From an uncultured Enorma sp. (GTDB lineage: Bacteria; Actinomycetota; Coriobacteriia; Coriobacteriales; Coriobacteriaceae), in NCBI GenBank assembly GCA_905210055.1, contig CAJLVH010000110.1, positions 1 to 6,709 of the forward strand: a stretch of DNA of 6,709 nucleotides. Direction: 5' to 3'. The position numbers and the translations under genes are program-made. How positions within the stretch are numbered: position 1 is the stretch's first letter; each line of letters opens with the position of its first letter. Below are positions 1 through 5,434 of the stretch, one piece after another. The notes under the pieces are model-generated. The model did no database searches. It was not told the origin of the DNA and saw only the letters and a list, made by a program, of their open reading frames with translations.

Positions 1-38
1 TTCTGCCAGCCAATAACCCCCGTCTCCAATGGCTGGAT
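1..38. repeat. Dispersed palindromic repeat, partial copy (right arm)
   Basis: Bases 1-38 match 4665-4702 at 35 of 38 positions (differences at 19, 25 and 34). In the second copy this sequence is the right arm of a long hairpin, so the window probably begins inside the palindrome and the left arm lies just upstream. The shared core starts TTCTGCCAGCCAATAACC and ends CCAATGGC. Both copies lie between genes, upstream of a + strand transcription unit. Confidence 0.75.
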
Positions 39-111
39 GGGTGCCGTTTCTGTGCTTCGATAGCTCTGCCGTTCCCGCCTTCTGTCCCTAACGTCGCTGG
101 GTTCACCCTCC

Positions 112-163
112 GCTATCCAAGAATCCCCGTTTTCACAGCGAAAACCGGGAATAGTGGGATAGC
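112..163 (+). other. Two-tier hairpin (possible upstream terminator or leader structure)
   Basis: The outer stem is GCTATCC (112-118) pairing perfectly with GGATAGC (157-163). The inner stem is CCCCGTTTTC (125-134) with GAAAACCGGG (140-149), 9 of 10 paired, around a 5-base loop. The two stems are separated by a 6/7-base internal loop. No T-run follows, so it is not a textbook intrinsic terminator. It could terminate or process an upstream transcript. Its role is unknown. Confidence 0.5.
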
Positions 164-226
164 TAGTCTTGAAACAGGTAGCAGCAACGGCGCACCACTT
201 CTCCATCGCTGGGCGTCGCTTCTCAA

Positions 227-299
227 ACCGTTCACGGACCATATCGACCGTTCACCCAGCTTAACTAATTTAGGATAACAATATAACAATATTCTGAAT
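227..299 (+). promoter_or_regulatory. Putative promoter/operator region of the PTS operon
   Basis: The 9-mer ACCGTTCAC occurs at 227-235 and 247-255, with starts exactly 20 bases apart (about two helical turns). The second copy supplies a weak -35 (TTCACC, 251-256) that pairs at 17-base spacing with a weak -10 (GATAAC, 274-279). Overlapping the -10 is a perfect tandem octamer, ATAACAAT at 275-282 and 283-290, followed by the small palindrome ATTCTGAAT (291-299). The local AT-richness contrasts with the GC-rich surroundings. The repeats are plausible sites for a regulator such as the GntR protein at 3862-4605, but no match to a known operator was established. The -10/-35 assignment is tentative. 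Confidence 0.45.
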
Positions 300-311
300 C
301 ATGTCATATCC

Positions 312-345
312 CGCAGTGCAGCTGGGTTTGGCCAGCCTTTCTGCG
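312..345 (+). other. Leader hairpin before the IIC gene
   Basis: CGCAG (312-316) pairs with CTGCG (341-345) and GCTGG (321-325) pairs with CCAGC (332-336). A symmetric 4x4 internal loop lies between them and the apical loop has 6 bases. The structure ends about 20 bases before the IIC Shine-Dalgarno (365-374). It could affect mRNA stability or translation, but two 5-bp stems are not strong evidence of function. Confidence 0.3.
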
Positions 346-382
346 CCTTGTGGGACACATGTCGGAAGAAGGGGTGATAACC

Positions 383-1174
383 ATGATCACATTGTGGCAA
401 GCTGTGCTGATCGCGCTCGTGGCCGTACTAACCGAGCTCGACGGCAACATCTTCGGCGAGAACAAGATGCGCGAGCCCATCGTAACCGGATTCCTCGTAG
501 GTCTGATCTTGGGAGATGTCACTAAGGGCCTTATGCTCGGTGCTCAGATGCAGCTCATGTGGATGGGTGCGACTGCGATCGGCCCCACCGCTGGTCTCGA
601 CATCGGTACCGGTGGCACCGTGGGCGCTGCCGTTGCCATTGCGACGGGCACCGGTTTGGAGAGCGCTATTATGTTCGGCGTCCCGGTCTCCGTCATCATG
701 CAGTTCGTGAACACTTTGCTCATGGCGGCCTACTCTGGCGTCATGCTCGAGGCCGATAAGGCGATTGAGGATCTCAAGCTCGCCCGCCTCGGAGCACTTC
801 ACTGGCTGTGCGTATTGCTTTCGGCCATTAAAACGTTCGTACTCATCTTTATGCTCATGTACCTCGGTGGTGACCTCATTGACACCATCGTGAACGGCCT
901 TCCCGCATGGGTGTCCAACGGTCTGAACGGCATCGCCGCGCTTCTGCCGTGCCTCGGCTTCGCCCTGCTTATGAGCATCATCATGGACGGTTCCATGTGG
1001 CCGTACTTCATCATCGGTTTCGTTCCCGCTGCGTTCGTGGGCTTCGATATCAACATGGTTGGCATGGCGGCCGTCGCCGTCGCGATCGCTCTGATCATTT
1101 GGCAGCTCCGCAGCGAGCAAGCCGCAGCTGCACCGCAGGTTGCTGCTGCAAGTGACGACGAATGGGAGGACTAG
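383..1174 (+). CDS. PTS mannose/fructose/sorbose-family transporter subunit IIC
   Basis: Integral membrane IIC component of a mannose-class phosphotransferase system. With IID it forms the sugar channel in the cytoplasmic membrane. The product has 263 residues, normal for the family. Hallmarks are the EPIVTGFLVGLILGD block (31-45), the LGAQMQLMWMG segment (52-62) and the Gly-rich GLDIGTGGTVGAA stretch (71-83). Several further hydrophobic segments run to about residue 240, and the tail is a charged, alanine-rich Ala/Gln/Asp sequence. I chose the ATG at 383 because a GAAGAAGGGG Shine-Dalgarno (365-374) sits 8 bases upstream and the protein then begins directly at the first membrane helix. In-frame ATGs at 350 and 359 would add 11 or 8 residues without a comparable site. 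It is first in the operon, four bases before IID. No IIA gene precedes it. Family assignment is firm; the sugar is not readable from the sequence. Confidence 0.96.
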   Translation: MITLWQAVLIALVAVLTELDGNIFGENKMREPIVTGFLVGLILGDVTKGLMLGAQMQLMWMGATAIGPTAGLDIGTGGTVGAAVAIATGTGLESAIMFGVPVSVIMQFVNTLLMAAYSGVMLEADKAIEDLKLARLGALHWLCVLLSAIKTFVLIFMLMYLGGDLIDTIVNGLPAWVSNGLNGIAALLPCLGFALLMSIIMDGSMWPYFIIGFVPAAFVGFDINMVGMAAVAVAIALIIWQLRSEQAAAAPQVAAASDDEWED

Positions 1175-1178
1175 CATC

Positions 1179-2027
1179 ATGGCCGATACCATCACCACCA
1201 ACGGCACCGCTGCCGCTCAGTCCAACATTTCCAAGAGCGACTTCCGTAGTGCGTTCTGGCGCAGCTTCGTGCTTATGGGTTCGTTTAACTACGAACGCAT
1301 GCAGAGCCTCGGTTTCCTGTATAGCATCCTGAAGCCGCTTAAGAGCATCTACGGAGACGACGAGGAGGGTCTGCGCGCCGCCCTCAAGCGCCATATCGCC
1401 GCGTTCAACATGACGTGCGCCCCGTCCACGTTCGTTATGGGCATCTCCATCGCCATGGAGGAGAGCTTCAAGCGTGATCCGCAGCTCGATACGAGCTCCG
1501 TCAACGCCATTAAGGTCTCGCTCATGGGACCGCTTTCCGGCATTGGCGATACGTTCTTCTGGGGCATCTTCCGCGTGTTGGCTTGCTCGCTCGGCGTCGC
1601 TTTCGCGCAGCAGGGCAACCCCATTGCTCCGTTCATCCTCCTGCTGGTCTTCAATATCCCCAACGTCCTCGTACGTTGGTTCGGCCTTAAGCTCGGCTAC
1701 GAGCAGGGAAGCTCGTTCTTGGAGCGCTTGGAAAAGAACGGGCAGATGAAGCTCGTCACCTACTGCGCCGGTATCATCGGTGCCGTGTCCATTGGCACCA
1801 TGATCGCCATGTGGGTCTCGATTTCTTGCCCCTTGAGCTTCACGATCGGTGAGATGACCATCACCATTCAGGAATACCTCGACCAGCTTTTCCCGAAGTT
1901 CTTGCCGCTCGTGTGCACGCTCGCCGTGTACGGCGCCCTCAAGAAGAACGTCAAGGTGCCCATCATCATCGCGGCCATCTGCGTGATCGGCTTCGTGCTT
2001 GGCATCACCGGGCTTATCGCGATGTAA
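1179..2027 (+). CDS. PTS mannose/fructose/sorbose-family transporter subunit IID
   Basis: IID component, the partner of IIC in the membrane channel and unique to mannose-class PTS. The product has 282 residues. Family signatures seen are SFNYERMQSLGF (35-46), a block around AAFNMTCAPSTFVMGISIAMEE (74-95, ending in the conserved AMEE), VSLMGPLSGIGDTFFWG (113-129) and FNIPNVLVRWFGLKLGY (158-174). C-terminal hydrophobic segments lie near 193-215 and 258-282, and the N-terminal 20 residues are polar and Thr/Ala-rich. The start at 1179 has GGGAGGA (1164-1170) 8 bases upstream, overlapping the end of the IIC gene. The in-frame ATG at 1140 lies inside the IIC reading frame and has no such site. The IIC stop and this start are 4 bases apart, so the two genes are almost certainly co-transcribed and possibly translationally coupled. 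Confidence 0.96.
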   Translation: MADTITTNGTAAAQSNISKSDFRSAFWRSFVLMGSFNYERMQSLGFLYSILKPLKSIYGDDEEGLRAALKRHIAAFNMTCAPSTFVMGISIAMEESFKRDPQLDTSSVNAIKVSLMGPLSGIGDTFFWGIFRVLACSLGVAFAQQGNPIAPFILLLVFNIPNVLVRWFGLKLGYEQGSSFLERLEKNGQMKLVTYCAGIIGAVSIGTMIAMWVSISCPLSFTIGEMTITIQEYLDQLFPKFLPLVCTLAVYGALKKNVKVPIIIAAICVIGFVLGITGLIAM

Positions 2028-2036
2028 GGAGCAGCC

Positions 2037-2513
2037 ATGGCTATCGTAGACGCACGCATCGACGACCGCTTAGTTCACGGCCAGGTATGCAGCTTTTGGA
2101 TCCCGAAGTACAACGTAGATCGCATCGTGGTGGTCGATGACGCGGTTGCCAAAGACGATCTGCGCAAATCCATGCTGCGTATGGCCTGCCCGGAGCGCTG
2201 CAAGCTTTCGATCTTCGATACGGCAAAGGCGGCCGATAAATTCTCCCGTCATATCGACGAGGGCATCAAGGTCATGATCCTCTGCAACAGCCCGATTCCC
2301 ATTTTGCAGATGGCGAAATGCGGCTTCAAAGTGGAGTACGTGACGGTTGGCAACATGTCGGGTCGACCTGGTTCGCAGCAGATTGCCAAGACCGCTTATG
2401 CTACGCCCGAAGAGATCGAGGCATTTCGCGAGCTCGCGGCTCAAGGCGTCGAGATATACGACCAGCTGGTGCCGAACGACATTCGCGAGAACATAACGAA
2501 GCGCTTCCAGTAA
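2037..2513 (+). CDS. PTS mannose/fructose/sorbose-family transporter subunit IIB
   Basis: Cytoplasmic IIB component that accepts phosphate from a IIA protein and passes it to the sugar moving through IIC/IID. It has 158 residues, close to the usual 160-165 for stand-alone IIB. The phosphorylation site is His14 in RIDDRLVHGQV (7-17), the family signature. The C-terminal half carries the conserved VTVGNMSGRPGSQQI run (102-116) and a GVEIYDQLVPND segment (137-148). The start at 2037 has AAGGAG (2026-2031), overlapping the IID stop, 5 bases upstream. The gene order C-D-B is unusual; man-class operons more often place B before C and D. With no IIA domain fused or adjacent, the phosphate donor must be encoded elsewhere. 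Confidence 0.96.
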   Translation: MAIVDARIDDRLVHGQVCSFWIPKYNVDRIVVVDDAVAKDDLRKSMLRMACPERCKLSIFDTAKAADKFSRHIDEGIKVMILCNSPIPILQMAKCGFKVEYVTVGNMSGRPGSQQIAKTAYATPEEIEAFRELAAQGVEIYDQLVPNDIRENITKRFQ

Positions 2514-2523
2514 GCCTATCAAC

Positions 2524-2554
2524 GCGTCGCCCTGCATGGTGTGCGGGGCGACGC
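2524..2554 (+). other. Strong intercistronic hairpin between IIB and the SIS gene
   Basis: GCGTCGCCCTGCA (2524-2536) pairs with TGCGGGGCGACGC (2542-2554): 13 base pairs with a single G-U wobble and a 5-base loop. It begins 11 bases after the IIB stop codon and ends 37 bases before the SIS start. It is not followed by a T-run, so a simple intrinsic terminator is unlikely. A role in protecting the 3' end of the PTS mRNA, or in partial termination that sets lower expression of the enzyme gene, fits its position. That role is an inference. Confidence 0.7.
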
Positions 2555-2591
2555 CGCAACGGTACTTGTCCTTATGATTGGAGTGGAAACT

Positions 2592-3686
2592 ATGGAGCAG
2601 ACGGTGCTGGGCAATATCAAGAGCCAGCCTGAGGTGCTTCCGCAGGTATTTGCGAATCGTGATGTGTTCGTTGAGCCGTTCCGTCGCGAAATCGCCGAGC
2701 AGGGAATCAAGAAGATCATTTTCTTTGGTTCGGGCACCTCGTACAACGTATCGCAGATCGCGGCGTTCTACATGAAGCAGCTCGCGGGAATTGCTGCAGA
2801 GGCACAGTATCCCACCGTGTTCAAGAACTACGAACAGGCGGATTGGACGGGTTCGATCGCTCCGGAGCATACGCTGTTCGTGGGTATCAGCCAGTCGGGA
2901 ACCTCGGTTTCCACGTGCGAGGTCATGGAATACGGCCAGAAGATCGGCTGCCGCACGCTGGTGATTACGGGCGATTTGGAGAGCCGCATCACGCAGTTCG
3001 CCAACGTCACGACGCACCTGCTCGTGGGGCCCGAGCTAACGCCGCCCGAGACCAAGGGCTACACGGTTTCCGTGCTGAGCGTGTATCTCTGGGCACTCGC
3101 TGTCGCCCATGATTGCGGGAAGCTCTCTGCCGAAGATTACCAGGCGGCGCTCGATGAGGCCGAGGCGTTCGTGGGTGATTTCCAGAGCGTCATCGACGAG
3201 GGCGAGGCATGGTACGACCGCAACAAAGGCTCGATCCTGCAGAGCGACCGTCTGTTTATCTTGGGCTACGGCGTCGATTACGGTTCGATGCTCGAGGCCA
3301 TGCTCAAGGTGGGCGAAATGCTTCGTATTCCGACGATCGGCTACGAGCTCGAGGAGTTCTCGCACGGTCCCACCATGGGACTTCGTCCTAACCAGACGAT
3401 CTTCATGATCGGATCAGATGAGGCGGAGTACGAGCGCATGCTCGTGTTCCGTGACGCCTATAAGAAGTACACGCCGCGCGTGCACGTGGTGTCGATGTGC
3501 GACATTCCGGACGCCGATGAGCGCGACCTTGTGTTCTCACATCGCGTGAGCAAGTATCTCGCGCCGCTTGCGTACACGGTGCCGTTCCAGTTCGTTGCCG
3601 CCAAGGGCGCGAAGGACATCTTTATCGACACCGGTGTGAACCCGTTCCAAGAGCCGCTCGCGCATTACGCCGACGACGAGAAGTAG
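2592..3686 (+). CDS. SIS-domain sugar-phosphate isomerase/deglycase (GlmS/FrlB/AgaS-like)
   Basis: Cytoplasmic sugar-phosphate enzyme of 364 residues with two SIS (sugar isomerase) subdomains and no N-terminal glutaminase domain, so it is not GlmS itself. Sugar-phosphate binding motifs are GSGTSY (46-51) and SQSGTS (100-105), followed by ETKGYT (153-158), which matches the position of the GlmS STK-type loop. In the second SIS domain, Glu242 (LKVGE) and His258 (EEFSHGP) are 16 residues apart. That is the same interval as E488/H504 of E. coli GlmS and E214/H230 of the Salmonella 6-phosphofructose-aspartate deglycase FraB. This supports cleavage or isomerisation of a 6-phospho-fructosamine or aminosugar. 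I chose the ATG at 2592 for its GGAG (2580-2583) 8 bases upstream; ATGs at 2541 and 2574 lack one and the first lies in the hairpin. It is the last gene of the PTS operon. Fructoselysine-, glucoselysine- or other Amadori-6-phosphate deglycase is the best guess. An AgaS-like aminosugar deaminase/isomerase is the main alternative. Confidence 0.88.
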   Translation: MEQTVLGNIKSQPEVLPQVFANRDVFVEPFRREIAEQGIKKIIFFGSGTSYNVSQIAAFYMKQLAGIAAEAQYPTVFKNYEQADWTGSIAPEHTLFVGISQSGTSVSTCEVMEYGQKIGCRTLVITGDLESRITQFANVTTHLLVGPELTPPETKGYTVSVLSVYLWALAVAHDCGKLSAEDYQAALDEAEAFVGDFQSVIDEGEAWYDRNKGSILQSDRLFILGYGVDYGSMLEAMLKVGEMLRIPTIGYELEEFSHGPTMGLRPNQTIFMIGSDEAEYERMLVFRDAYKKYTPRVHVVSMCDIPDADERDLVFSHRVSKYLAPLAYTVPFQFVAAKGAKDIFIDTGVNPFQEPLAHYADDEK

Positions 3687-3756
3687 GGACGGTATATCGA
3701 TCGGGACGCGAGCGCATCTCCCTTCTCGCCTGCGTATCCGGTAACGCTTCGCATGT

Positions 3757-3791
3757 GACCCCGCGTTTCCTTCACACGGAAAGGCGGGGTC
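3757..3791 (+). terminator. Hairpin terminator of the PTS-SIS operon
   Basis: GACCCCGCGTTTCC (3757-3770) pairs with GGAAAGGCGGGGTC (3778-3791): 13 of 14 positions pair, around the 7-base loop TTCACAC. It lies 70 bases after the SIS stop codon and before the gntR gene. The following bases are AT-rich but contain no proper T-run, so efficiency is uncertain. Some read-through into gntR is possible. Confidence 0.65.
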
Positions 3792-3861
3792 GCTGCTATC
3801 ATATTGATTACTAGGCTGTCTAAGCGCCGCTTCTCACGCGGTGTTGCGAACGGAAAATCTC

Positions 3862-4605
3862 ATGGACACTGGATTCATCAAGATAGATCGCTCTTCACCT
3901 TTGCCGCTGTATAAACAGCTCGAGGATTGCATCGTGAAGGCCATTGGTGAAGGTGTCTTGAAGACGGGGGACAAGCTGCCCACCGAGGACGAGTTGGCCG
4001 AGACGTTCGGTCTTTCGCGCCCTGTCGTTCGGCAAGCGTATGGTGCGCTTGTGGGTGCGCGCCTTGTTTCTCGCGAGCGCGGGCGCGGCAGCTTTGTGCG
4101 GGCGCCAAGTTCGATCAGGCCACATGCCTCGCTTCTAGGGTTTTCCCAAGAGACGCTGCTCACGGGTGGCATTCCGGTAACGCGCGTGCTTTCCTTCGGG
4201 CGCGCCGAGCTGCCCGAGAACCTTTCGTCGTGCATTTCCTCGGCATTTTCCGATGCATTCTTCCTCGAGCGCGTGCGCTATACGAACGGCACGGCGTCGT
4301 CTCACCTCAAAACCTGGGTTCCCTACGAGCGCTTTCCGGGAATCGGAGCGTACGATTTCACAATCGACTCTCTTTACGCCACACTCTTCAAACTCTACGG
4401 TGTACGTCCCACGCGTGCGGTGCGAACTGTGTGGGCGTCTGCTGCCGATGCGCGTACCGCCGAGGCGATGGAACTCGAGCCGGGGTCGCCCGTCATGCGC
4501 ATGCTCAACATCGTGTACGACGAACAAGATGAGCTTATGGAGGTCGGCATCGAGTTCTACCTGCCCGATGTCCAGAGCTTCACCTTCGAGGTGCATAGCG
4601 CGTGA
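3862..4605 (+). CDS. GntR-family (HutC/UTRA) transcriptional regulator
   Basis: DNA-binding regulator of 247 residues, the normal HutC-subfamily length. The N-terminal winged helix-turn-helix (about 12-80) has the typical PLYKQLEDCI opening (14-23), the GDKLPTEDELAETFGLSRPVVRQA core (46-base-pair recognition helix around 44-60), and the wing ending GRGSFVR (74-80). Residues about 93-240 form a UTRA effector-binding domain, including FFLERVRY (133-140) and the terminal EVGIEFYLPD stretch (227-236). UTRA domains commonly bind sugar phosphates or related metabolites, so the phosphorylated PTS substrate is a reasonable inducer. The ATG at 3862 is preferred, with a weak GGA (3852-3854) 7 bases upstream. 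A GTG at 3841 would add 7 residues but has no ribosome site. The gene is in the same direction as the PTS operon and separated from it by the hairpin at 3757-3791. It is probably the local regulator, although its operator was not identified. A -10-like TATCAT (3797-3802) lacks a good -35. Confidence 0.92.
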   Translation: MDTGFIKIDRSSPLPLYKQLEDCIVKAIGEGVLKTGDKLPTEDELAETFGLSRPVVRQAYGALVGARLVSRERGRGSFVRAPSSIRPHASLLGFSQETLLTGGIPVTRVLSFGRAELPENLSSCISSAFSDAFFLERVRYTNGTASSHLKTWVPYERFPGIGAYDFTIDSLYATLFKLYGVRPTRAVRTVWASAADARTAEAMELEPGSPVMRMLNIVYDEQDELMEVGIEFYLPDVQSFTFEVHSA

Positions 4606-4606
4606 T

Positions 4607-4625
4607 GTAAAATTACCCCAGGGGT
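4607..4625. repeat. Short palindromic motif ACCCCWGGGGT, copy 1
   Basis: The 19-mer GTAAAATTACCCCAGGGGT begins one base after the gntR stop codon and is followed by TTT. It matches 5408-5426 at 17 of 19 positions; both differences are A/T swaps, and one of them is the central base of the palindrome. The flanking AAAA/TTTT can extend the small stem. Directly abutting a gene end, it may act as a weak terminator or as a protein-binding site. Confidence 0.55.
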
Positions 4626-4629
4626 TTTC

Positions 4630-4697
4630 GCCATTGGGGACGGGGGGTATTGGCTGGGGGGGTCTTCTGCCAGCCAATAACCTCCGTCCCCAATGGC
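4630..4697. repeat. Dispersed palindromic repeat, complete copy
   Basis: Two 28-base arms (4630-4657 and 4670-4697) are reverse complements at 26 of 28 positions around a 12-base G/T/C-rich spacer. The right arm recurs at 1-33 of this window. The element lies in the gap between gntR and the HD gene and contains no ORF with coding features. It could fold into a very stable hairpin as RNA or extrude as a cruciform. Size and structure are like REP/BIME or a non-autonomous miniature element. I see no target-site duplication. Confidence 0.85.
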
Positions 4698-4727
4698 GGG
4701 ATACCCAATGGCAGAAAAGGGGCTTCG

Positions 4728-5264
4728 ATGACGAACGAGGAGTTGCACAAAGACGGCCTTCCCACCATGCCACGCGTCGATGCGGTGTGGGAGAGTGCTC
4801 TGTACCAGCGGGATTATCAGCGGCTCGAAGAGCTCGAGCGAGAGCGCCTCTTTTGCCGGCACGGGCTTCAACATCTGTTCGATTGCGCCCGCATCATGTG
4901 GATCTTGAATCTCGAGCGCGGGCTTGGCCTTGACCGCGAGATTGTGTACGCGACGGCGCTTCTGCACGATATCGGCAAGGCGCAGCAGTACGAGACGGGC
5001 GAGCCCCATGATGTAGCGGGCGAGCGGCTTGCTCGGGAAATCTTGCTGGCGCTTCCCGCCGTGCATGCGTTCTCGGCTGAAGATATCGATGCTATTTGCA
5101 CGGCGATTCGCGGGCATCGGCATCTGCGCGAGGGCGCCGAGGTGCTTGAGCGGCTGCTCTACCAGGCGGACAAGGCTTCCCGCGCGTGCTTCGCCTGCCC
5201 ATCGGACGTTCGCGCCGCCTGTTCGTGGAGCGATGCGAAGAAGAACCTCGCTGTGCGCATCTAG
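4728..5264 (+). CDS. HD-domain metal-dependent phosphohydrolase
   Basis: Predicted soluble HD-superfamily hydrolase of 178 residues. Metal-ligand pattern seen: His45/His49 in RHGLQHLFD (44-52), the defining His80-Asp81 in ALLHDIGK (77-84), His94 in GEPHDVAG (91-98), His130 in IRGHRH (127-132), and a late Asp148 in YQADKASR (145-152). This is the order expected for the single-domain HDIG group. Such proteins hydrolyse nucleotides or other phosphoesters, but the substrate cannot be read here. The C-terminal tail has two cysteines in ACFACP (153-158), unusual though not clearly a metal site. The ATG at 4728 has AAAAGGGG (4715-4722) 5 bases upstream. An upstream TTG-start extension would run through the palindromic repeat and is rejected. 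It is probably its own transcription unit, since the repeat and the ACCCC motif separate it from gntR. A link to sugar use is not indicated. Confidence 0.88.
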   Translation: MTNEELHKDGLPTMPRVDAVWESALYQRDYQRLEELERERLFCRHGLQHLFDCARIMWILNLERGLGLDREIVYATALLHDIGKAQQYETGEPHDVAGERLAREILLALPAVHAFSAEDIDAICTAIRGHRHLREGAEVLERLLYQADKASRACFACPSDVRAACSWSDAKKNLAVRI

Positions 5265-5301
5265 GCAGGTCAGAGGGCGCTCCCAAACCGGGCGCCGTCG
5301 C

Positions 5302-5384
5302 CAGTTCAAAATTTCATGCCAAACCATACAGCTGGAGCGTTGCAGCAGCGCCTTATTGTATGGAACGGCATAGAATTTCAACTG
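5302..5384. repeat. Imperfect long inverted repeat in convergent intergenic region
   Basis: The left arm (5302-5330) and right arm (5357-5384) are reverse complements at about 22 of 29 positions. Perfect blocks are CAGTT/AACTG at the outer ends, ATGCC/GGCAT in the middle and CCATACA/TGTATGG inside. They flank a 26-base centre rich in GCAGC/GCGC. The structure lies between the HD gene stop (5264) and the convergent membrane gene (stop at 5431). It might be a decayed miniature element, a bidirectional termination structure or a small structured RNA. No second copy is seen here. Confidence 0.5.
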
Positions 5385-5407
5385 ATTCGCCGATGGGACT
5401 TTGCAAG

Positions 5408-5434
5408 GTAAAATAACCCCTGGGGTGTTTTTAC
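5408..5434. terminator. Short palindromic motif copy 2, putative bidirectional terminator
   Basis: GTAAAATAACCCC (5408-5420) and the complement of GGGGTGTTTTTAC (5422-5434) match at 11 of 13 positions around a single central T. Read on + it ends in a T5 run, and read on - it ends in TTATTTTAC. It overlaps the stop codon of the - strand membrane gene and lies downstream of the convergent HD gene, the right place for a shared terminator. The GC part of the stem is only four pairs once a loop is allowed, so the call is moderate. The core recurs at 4607-4625. Confidence 0.5.

Larger units (their letters stand above)
1..382. other. Non-coding region upstream of the PTS operon
   Basis: No convincing gene is visible on either strand in this stretch. 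It contains, in order, one arm of a dispersed palindromic repeat (1-38), a two-tier hairpin (112-163), a pair of 9-bp direct repeats (227-255), an AT-rich promoter/operator zone (261-299) and a leader hairpin (312-345) just before the IIC ribosome binding site. The upstream gene must end outside the window. The length and content suggest that the PTS operon starts from its own promoter here rather than by read-through from an upstream IIA gene. Confidence 0.7.

Noticed and set aside
96..111. tRNA T-arm-like GGGTTCACCC
   Set aside because: No acceptor, D or anticodon arms could be placed around it. It is only a short chance palindrome.
301..525. 74-codon + strand ORF starting in the IIC leader
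   Set aside because: No ribosome binding site, overlaps the start of IIC in another frame, and the Arg/His-rich composition is typical of a shadow frame.
428..1207. Long - strand ORF antisense to IIC
   Set aside because: Its His/Asp/Glu-rich product has no recognisable domain. It lies entirely opposite a firmly identified PTS gene and is a by-product of GC-rich codon use.
2070..3017. 315-codon - strand ORF antisense to IIB and the SIS gene
   Set aside because: It spans two well-supported genes and the intercistronic hairpin, has no Shine-Dalgarno and shows no family motif.
4650..4727. Upstream TTG start for the HD protein
   Set aside because: The added 26 residues are translated from the palindromic repeat. 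The ATG at 4728 has AAAAGGGG at the right distance.
4557..5381. 274-codon - strand ORF opposite the HD gene
   Set aside because: It runs through the palindromic repeat and the inverted repeat, and the HD motifs on the other strand explain the region.
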